A stretch of DNA of 26,589 nucleotides from NCBI GenBank assembly GCA_965372135.1, contig CBDVBD010000027.1:1-26589 (forward strand). Reading direction: 5' to 3'. The notes under the pieces are model-generated. The model searched no databases, was not told the DNA's origin, and worked only from the letters and a program-made list of their open reading frames with translations. Shown here piece after piece: positions 23,215-26,589 of this stretch. The position numbers were made by a program, and so were the translations under genes. The DNA comes from CBDVBD01 sp965372135. Its GTDB lineage: Bacteria > Electryoneota > RPQS01 > CBDVBD01. The first letter of the stretch is position 1. Each line of letters begins with the position of its first letter.

Positions 23215-25560
23215 TTACTTACGGCGAAGTATGTCTTTTTCCGGATGCTTCTCCTGGATCCATATTGGAATTGCCACAGGATGACGGGCTCTATCGGGAA
23301 ACGTGATGTTGGGATCATAAAAATCCAACAATTCATTGTCTGCTGTTACATAGTAGAAGCTTGTATTGTTTACAGCAACGGCGTAGGTATCAGTATAACT
23401 TGTGTCCACGGTGGATCCAATCTGTACGAATCCACTGTCCGGGGAAGTGGTGGATTTGTAAATGTGGTATTGCTGAGCTCCTGCTGCAGGTGTCCAGCTC
23501 AGGACCACGTGATCTACATCTGTACCAGTGCTTAGTGAAATTACCAGGTCATCGACAGATTCTAGCAGAGTACTAGTGATTTCAACATTGTCAATGTACC
23601 AACCAGGATATGTAACCGAGCCATCCGATCCGAAATTCCACTGAATGATCGCTGTGGTTCCCCCGTAAGCACTCAAATCAAATTCCGCGGTGGTCCATGT
23701 AGTGCTATGTCCGGTATATATAGGTTCACCCCAGACGCAATCGTTAATATAGCAGGTATCGATATATCCCCCCACCGGAGTAAGTAAATCCCAGTTGCTC
23801 CCACCGTCGGTGGATATCTTAACATTCCCGCCATCCCAACCGTACTCGATACTATACCAATGGCAGAAAGTTAATGTAGCTAACGGTTGGAGCTCAATAG
23901 GTGGTGTCTCCAGATGACTACATGTGCTATTTGGATATGCTGCATCAATTTCCGTACCCCAGCAGTATGGCTCGGAACAGGCAGTGGCAGGTCCGTAGGT
24001 CGGATTGCCCCATTCCCAACAACCACCACCGCCACCACAGCTAGTGCTGGTGTAACCACCGTCGTAAATATCAAAGTCCTCTGAATATGGCAGAGTAATC
24101 GGAAAGAAGCCAGTGGTTGTTATCCAGGAAGTATCTGTTAGGACATTGTCTGTACCCCCCTGAGACCACACCACCACTTCACCGTAGCTCAAATCGCCTA
24201 TGTTGATTCCCACCGGAGTAACTACTCGGCAGATAAAGGAATCGATTACACTTGCATTCACCGCAATTTCTGTGATAACGGTGGTTCCGGCATTATCCAA
24301 GATCTGATGATCCCAGGTCTCGCCGGTCACTGTCACGGTTACATCAAAAGTGTCATTAAGCGTACCGCAGTTTTCGATGGTAAGCATGTAATCGAGAGTA
24401 TCCTCTTCGGCGGTTGAGTCCGATAGTTTTTCAGGTTCCAATATCACACAATAATCAAATGGAATATAGGTGAATTCATCAGCTCCGATGTCCGGTGTGG
24501 AGACATCCCGCGGCTCGAAATCAAAATCATCAGTCACCGTTGCGATTGGGATTCCCTCACCATCCACCGGCGATGGCAAAAAGGTTGTTATGTGGAGATC
24601 CGGGGTGTCGGTGTAACTCATAAAAATCGGATCTGCGCTGATACTGTTGGCATTGGTTCCACTGGCAGCCTGGAACGCCGCCAAGGTATAATGATAAGCA
24701 AGATAGTAACCTACGGCGGCTCCGTTCGGCGCATAAATGTCATTATAATCGGAAATCGTACCGTAGGTCGTCGGTGCTCCACTCAGGTGATAGGCGCGTC
24801 GGGAGCCAGACGTACCGAAGTTGTAAAAAATGTTGTTCTTTACAATCGAGTTGTAACCGCGGTAATGGTACATGGTGCGATTTCCGCCGGTATATACCGA
24901 GTTATAGTAGTACTTGTTATCGTAACCCTGATGGGCACTAATCCCGTAGTAATTACCAGTCGTAGTCTCAAGGCTATACACCATGTTGTTGAACACTAAC
25001 GCACGGTCATTGTAGTACATGTTGATACCGTAGTAGTCAGCTTCGATCTCGTTGTAAGCTACCACACAATCCTGGTTATGGTCGCAGCGTATTCCGGAAT
25101 AATTTCCCACCGTACCAACATCGTGGATGTAGTTATTGATGAAGCGGTTGTGGTTGGAGGAATCCGGACTGTAGTAACAGAAAATCCCATTGTAGCCAAC
25201 ATTGGTGATTTCCAACCCGCTAATGGTCACATAATCAGCGCCGGTAAAGTAGAAACCTTGACCTGTCGATGTCACTACCGGAAACTGCCCGGGAGCATTC
25301 TGAAAAGTAATCGTATTGGCTGAGCTTGAGCCTGTAATCGCTGGCAAATTAACCTGACCATCATACGTACCCGTATAGATGTTGAACGTTACCGGTCCGC
25401 TAACTCCCACCTGTGAAAGTGAATCAGCAGCTGCCGCGGGGCTTGGGAAGTCGTTGTTCCCACCACCCACATCGTAGCTTCCGGATAACTGGGCTATGAC
25501 CGTAGAAGTAAAGCAAATCAAGAGTGGCCATACCATACCAAAAATCACACGATGCCGCAT
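23215..25560 (-). CDS. Secreted right-handed beta-helix protein with jelly-roll and Fn3-like domains
   Basis: A 781-aa exported protein of unknown role. The signal peptide spans about residues 1-23 (cleavage near VIA-Q). A parallel beta-helix (about 30-330) has turns such as NTITFQN, YVTISGLEITNVGYNGIF, NNYIHDVG and AYNEIEADYYGINMYYND. It is followed by an Ig-like/CARDB-type segment, a MAM-like jelly-roll rich in Gly, Cys and Trp (about 455-660), and a fibronectin type III domain (DHVVLSWTPAAGAQQYHIYK). It ends in a short, charged tail without the T9SS or FlgD-like sorting domain usual for such proteins. ATG 25560 has GGAGGAG just upstream. It is likely an adhesin or polysaccharide-binding surface protein. 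Confidence 0.85.
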   Translation of the reverse strand: MRHRVIFGMVWPLLICFTSTVIAQLSGSYDVGGGNNDFPSPAAAADSLSQVGVSGPVTFNIYTGTYDGQVNLPAITGSSSANTITFQNAPGQFPVVTSTGQGFYFTGADYVTISGLEITNVGYNGIFCYYSPDSSNHNRFINNYIHDVGTVGNYSGIRCDHNQDCVVAYNEIEADYYGINMYYNDRALVFNNMVYSLETTTGNYYGISAHQGYDNKYYYNSVYTGGNRTMYHYRGYNSIVKNNIFYNFGTSGSRRAYHLSGAPTTYGTISDYNDIYAPNGAAVGYYLAYHYTLAAFQAASGTNANSISADPIFMSYTDTPDLHITTFLPSPVDGEGIPIATVTDDFDFEPRDVSTPDIGADEFTYIPFDYCVILEPEKLSDSTAEEDTLDYMLTIENCGTLNDTFDVTVTVTGETWDHQILDNAGTTVITEIAVNASVIDSFICRVVTPVGINIGDLSYGEVVVWSQGGTDNVLTDTSWITTTGFFPITLPYSEDFDIYDGGYTSTSCGGGGGCWEWGNPTYGPATACSEPYCWGTEIDAAYPNSTCSHLETPPIELQPLATLTFCHWYSIEYGWDGGNVKISTDGGSNWDLLTPVGGYIDTCYINDCVWGEPIYTGHSTTWTTAEFDLSAYGGTTAIIQWNFGSDGSVTYPGWYIDNVEITSTLLESVDDLVISLSTGTDVDHVVLSWTPAAGAQQYHIYKSTTSPDSGFVQIGSTVDTSYTDTYAVAVNNTSFYYVTADNELLDFYDPNITFPDRARHPVAIPIWIQEKHPEKDILRRK

Positions 25561-25893
25561 TTTCTCCTCCTCGTGATAAGATTGATATGTATCCATTTAG
25601 ACTTAGACAATCTACTATGTAAGCATATTAACTATTTATTCCCAACCAACTTTTTTGGCGAAAGCAATAATGGTATTGGATTAATAGAAACTCCTCAAGT
25701 GCAAGAAAGAAAAATCCACTGTAAACAGTAGATTAAACAATTATTTAGGGTGAATTAGAAGATGTTCGAACATATTTTATTCACCGGCTGAAGTAGAAAA
25801 GCTTTTATGACACAGGCTCTATTTTTCTTGCTGTATTATGGGAGGTTTATTCGAATTCGCACGGTTGTGAGTAATGTTAAGTTGAAAATTAGA
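25561..25893. other. Intergenic region between feoB and the beta-helix gene
   Basis: The 333-bp gap holds no convincing gene in six frames. It contains a terminator near 25709-25733, a 12-bp palindrome ATGTTCGAACAT (25762-25773) and a 10-bp palindrome AAAAGCTTTT (25797-25806). It is AT-rich, and a promoter for the beta-helix gene must lie here. A TAATAT element at about 25624-25629 is the best -10 candidate, but no good -35 accompanies it. Confidence 0.6.
25709..25733 (-). terminator. Intrinsic terminator downstream of feoB
   Basis: On the minus strand ATCTACTGT and ACAGTGGAT pair over 8-9 bp with one T-G wobble and a tiny loop, followed by TTTTTCTTTC (the T-run overlaps the stem end at 25714). 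It sits about 160 nt past the feoB stop, so that transcript would have a long 3' end. Confidence 0.6.
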
Positions 25894-26589
25894 TTATCCT
25901 AGTCCCAAAAGTAAGCCGCCTCGGAAGATAATAAAGGCAAAGCACCATGCTAACAATAACTCGTAACCTACAGCAAAAGCCGCCCATTTCCAACCGCCTG
26001 CTTCTCTGCGAATGGTGATTACGGTAATTATACATGGAGTATATAGAAGTATAAAAACCAGGAATGCATATGCGATTAGCGGTGACCTGATGGATCGACG
26101 TAAGCCGTCAATTAATGCTGCTTCTGTTCCATCGGCTGAATCGCCTACTCCATACAAGACCCCCATGGTCGATACTACGACTTCTTTTGCTACAAAGCCT
26201 GTGAGCAAGGCGACACCCAACTGCCAATCGAATCCCAATGGCTGCAATGCAGGTTCGATAAATTTACCAATTTGACCGATGTAGGTGTGTTCCAAGCCGT
26301 CAGTTTGTGAGAGAGTGGTTACTTGATTCTCGTGATTCACAGGATGTGCATGTTCAGCCGTTTGGTCAGGGTGACGCGGAAATGCTCCCAAGAACCAGAT
26401 GATTATAGAAAAGGCGAGGATGATACCCCCCATTTTTTTCAAATAGATCGAGCCTTTTTCCCACATGTGGATTAGGGTGCTTTTGGTGGTGGGCATCCGG
26501 TAGGGCGGTAGTTCCATAACGAAAGGCGCTACTTCGCCTCGAAACAGAGTCTTGCGAAAAATTTGCCCCACTCCAATAGCCAATATGAT
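25894..26589 (-). CDS. feoB: Ferrous iron transport protein B, C-terminal part (5' end outside window)
   Basis: The frame is open through the right edge; 231 codons of the C-terminal membrane part are seen. Diagnostic FeoB segments are PFVMELPPYRMPT, LIHMWEKGSIYLKK, FIEPALQPLGFDWQLGVALL, TGFVAKEVVVSTMGVLYGVG and LLYTPCIITVITIRREAGGW. These form the second Gate domain and the last helices of the inner-membrane Fe(II) transporter; the N-terminal GTPase domain is outside. A His-rich insertion (HAHPVNHENQ) lies in the loop after the first visible transmembrane helix and may contact metal. The earliest start seen inside the window is not the true one. Confidence 0.94.
   Translation of the reverse strand: MILAIGVGQIFRKTLFRGEVAPFVMELPPYRMPTTKSTLIHMWEKGSIYLKKMGGIILAFSIIIWFLGAFPRHPDQTAEHAHPVNHENQVTTLSQTDGLEHTYIGQIGKFIEPALQPLGFDWQLGVALLTGFVAKEVVVSTMGVLYGVGDSADGTEAALIDGLRRSIRSPLIAYAFLVFILLYTPCIITVITIRREAGGWKWAAFAVGYELLLAWCFAFIIFRGGLLLGLG

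Overview
The window is about half GC and nearly every gene lies on the minus strand. It looks like a chromosomal piece from a Gram-negative, free-living bacterium. A lytic transglycosylase lipoprotein, SppA and large secreted beta-propeller and beta-helix proteins indicate an outer-membrane-type envelope. A 29-residue COX24-type ribosomal peptide and the style of the secreted proteins suggest the Bacteroidota/FCB side of the tree, possibly a candidate phylum; this placement is inference. No tRNA, rRNA, CRISPR array or insertion sequence was seen.

Layout in transcription order, from high to low coordinates. (1) 26589-25894: C-terminal end of the ferrous iron transporter FeoB, cut by the window edge. 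(2) 25560-23215: a secreted beta-helix/Fn3 protein flanked by two intrinsic terminators. (3) 22918-12042: nine genes that abut or overlap, behind a strong sigma-70-like promoter. They encode two complete molybdenum-hydroxylase trimers of the xanthine dehydrogenase family, an XdhC-type cofactor chaperone, a pyrrolysine-free MttB-family methyltransferase and an Fe-S/FAD NAD(P) oxidoreductase of the PreT/GltD type. (4) 11964-2067: a compact housekeeping run: LysM lytic transglycosylase, SppA, HU/IHF, a bS22-like peptide started at TTG, YfcE-type phosphoesterase, DUF2905, xseA, xseB, dxs, nadK, ftsY, ribH. (5) 1920 to the left edge: an unfinished secreted beta-propeller protein.

The most interesting part is region 3. 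The molybdenum hydroxylases would insert oxygen at electron-poor ring carbons, and the PreT-like flavoprotein could pass the electrons to NAD(P). The MttB homologue would take a methyl group from a quaternary or otherwise N-methylated amine. Together this reads as a possible catabolic route for an N-methylated nitrogen heterocycle. The substrate is not known, and the corrinoid protein that an MttB enzyme would need is not in the window. One FAD subunit in this operon appears to begin with a CTG codon.
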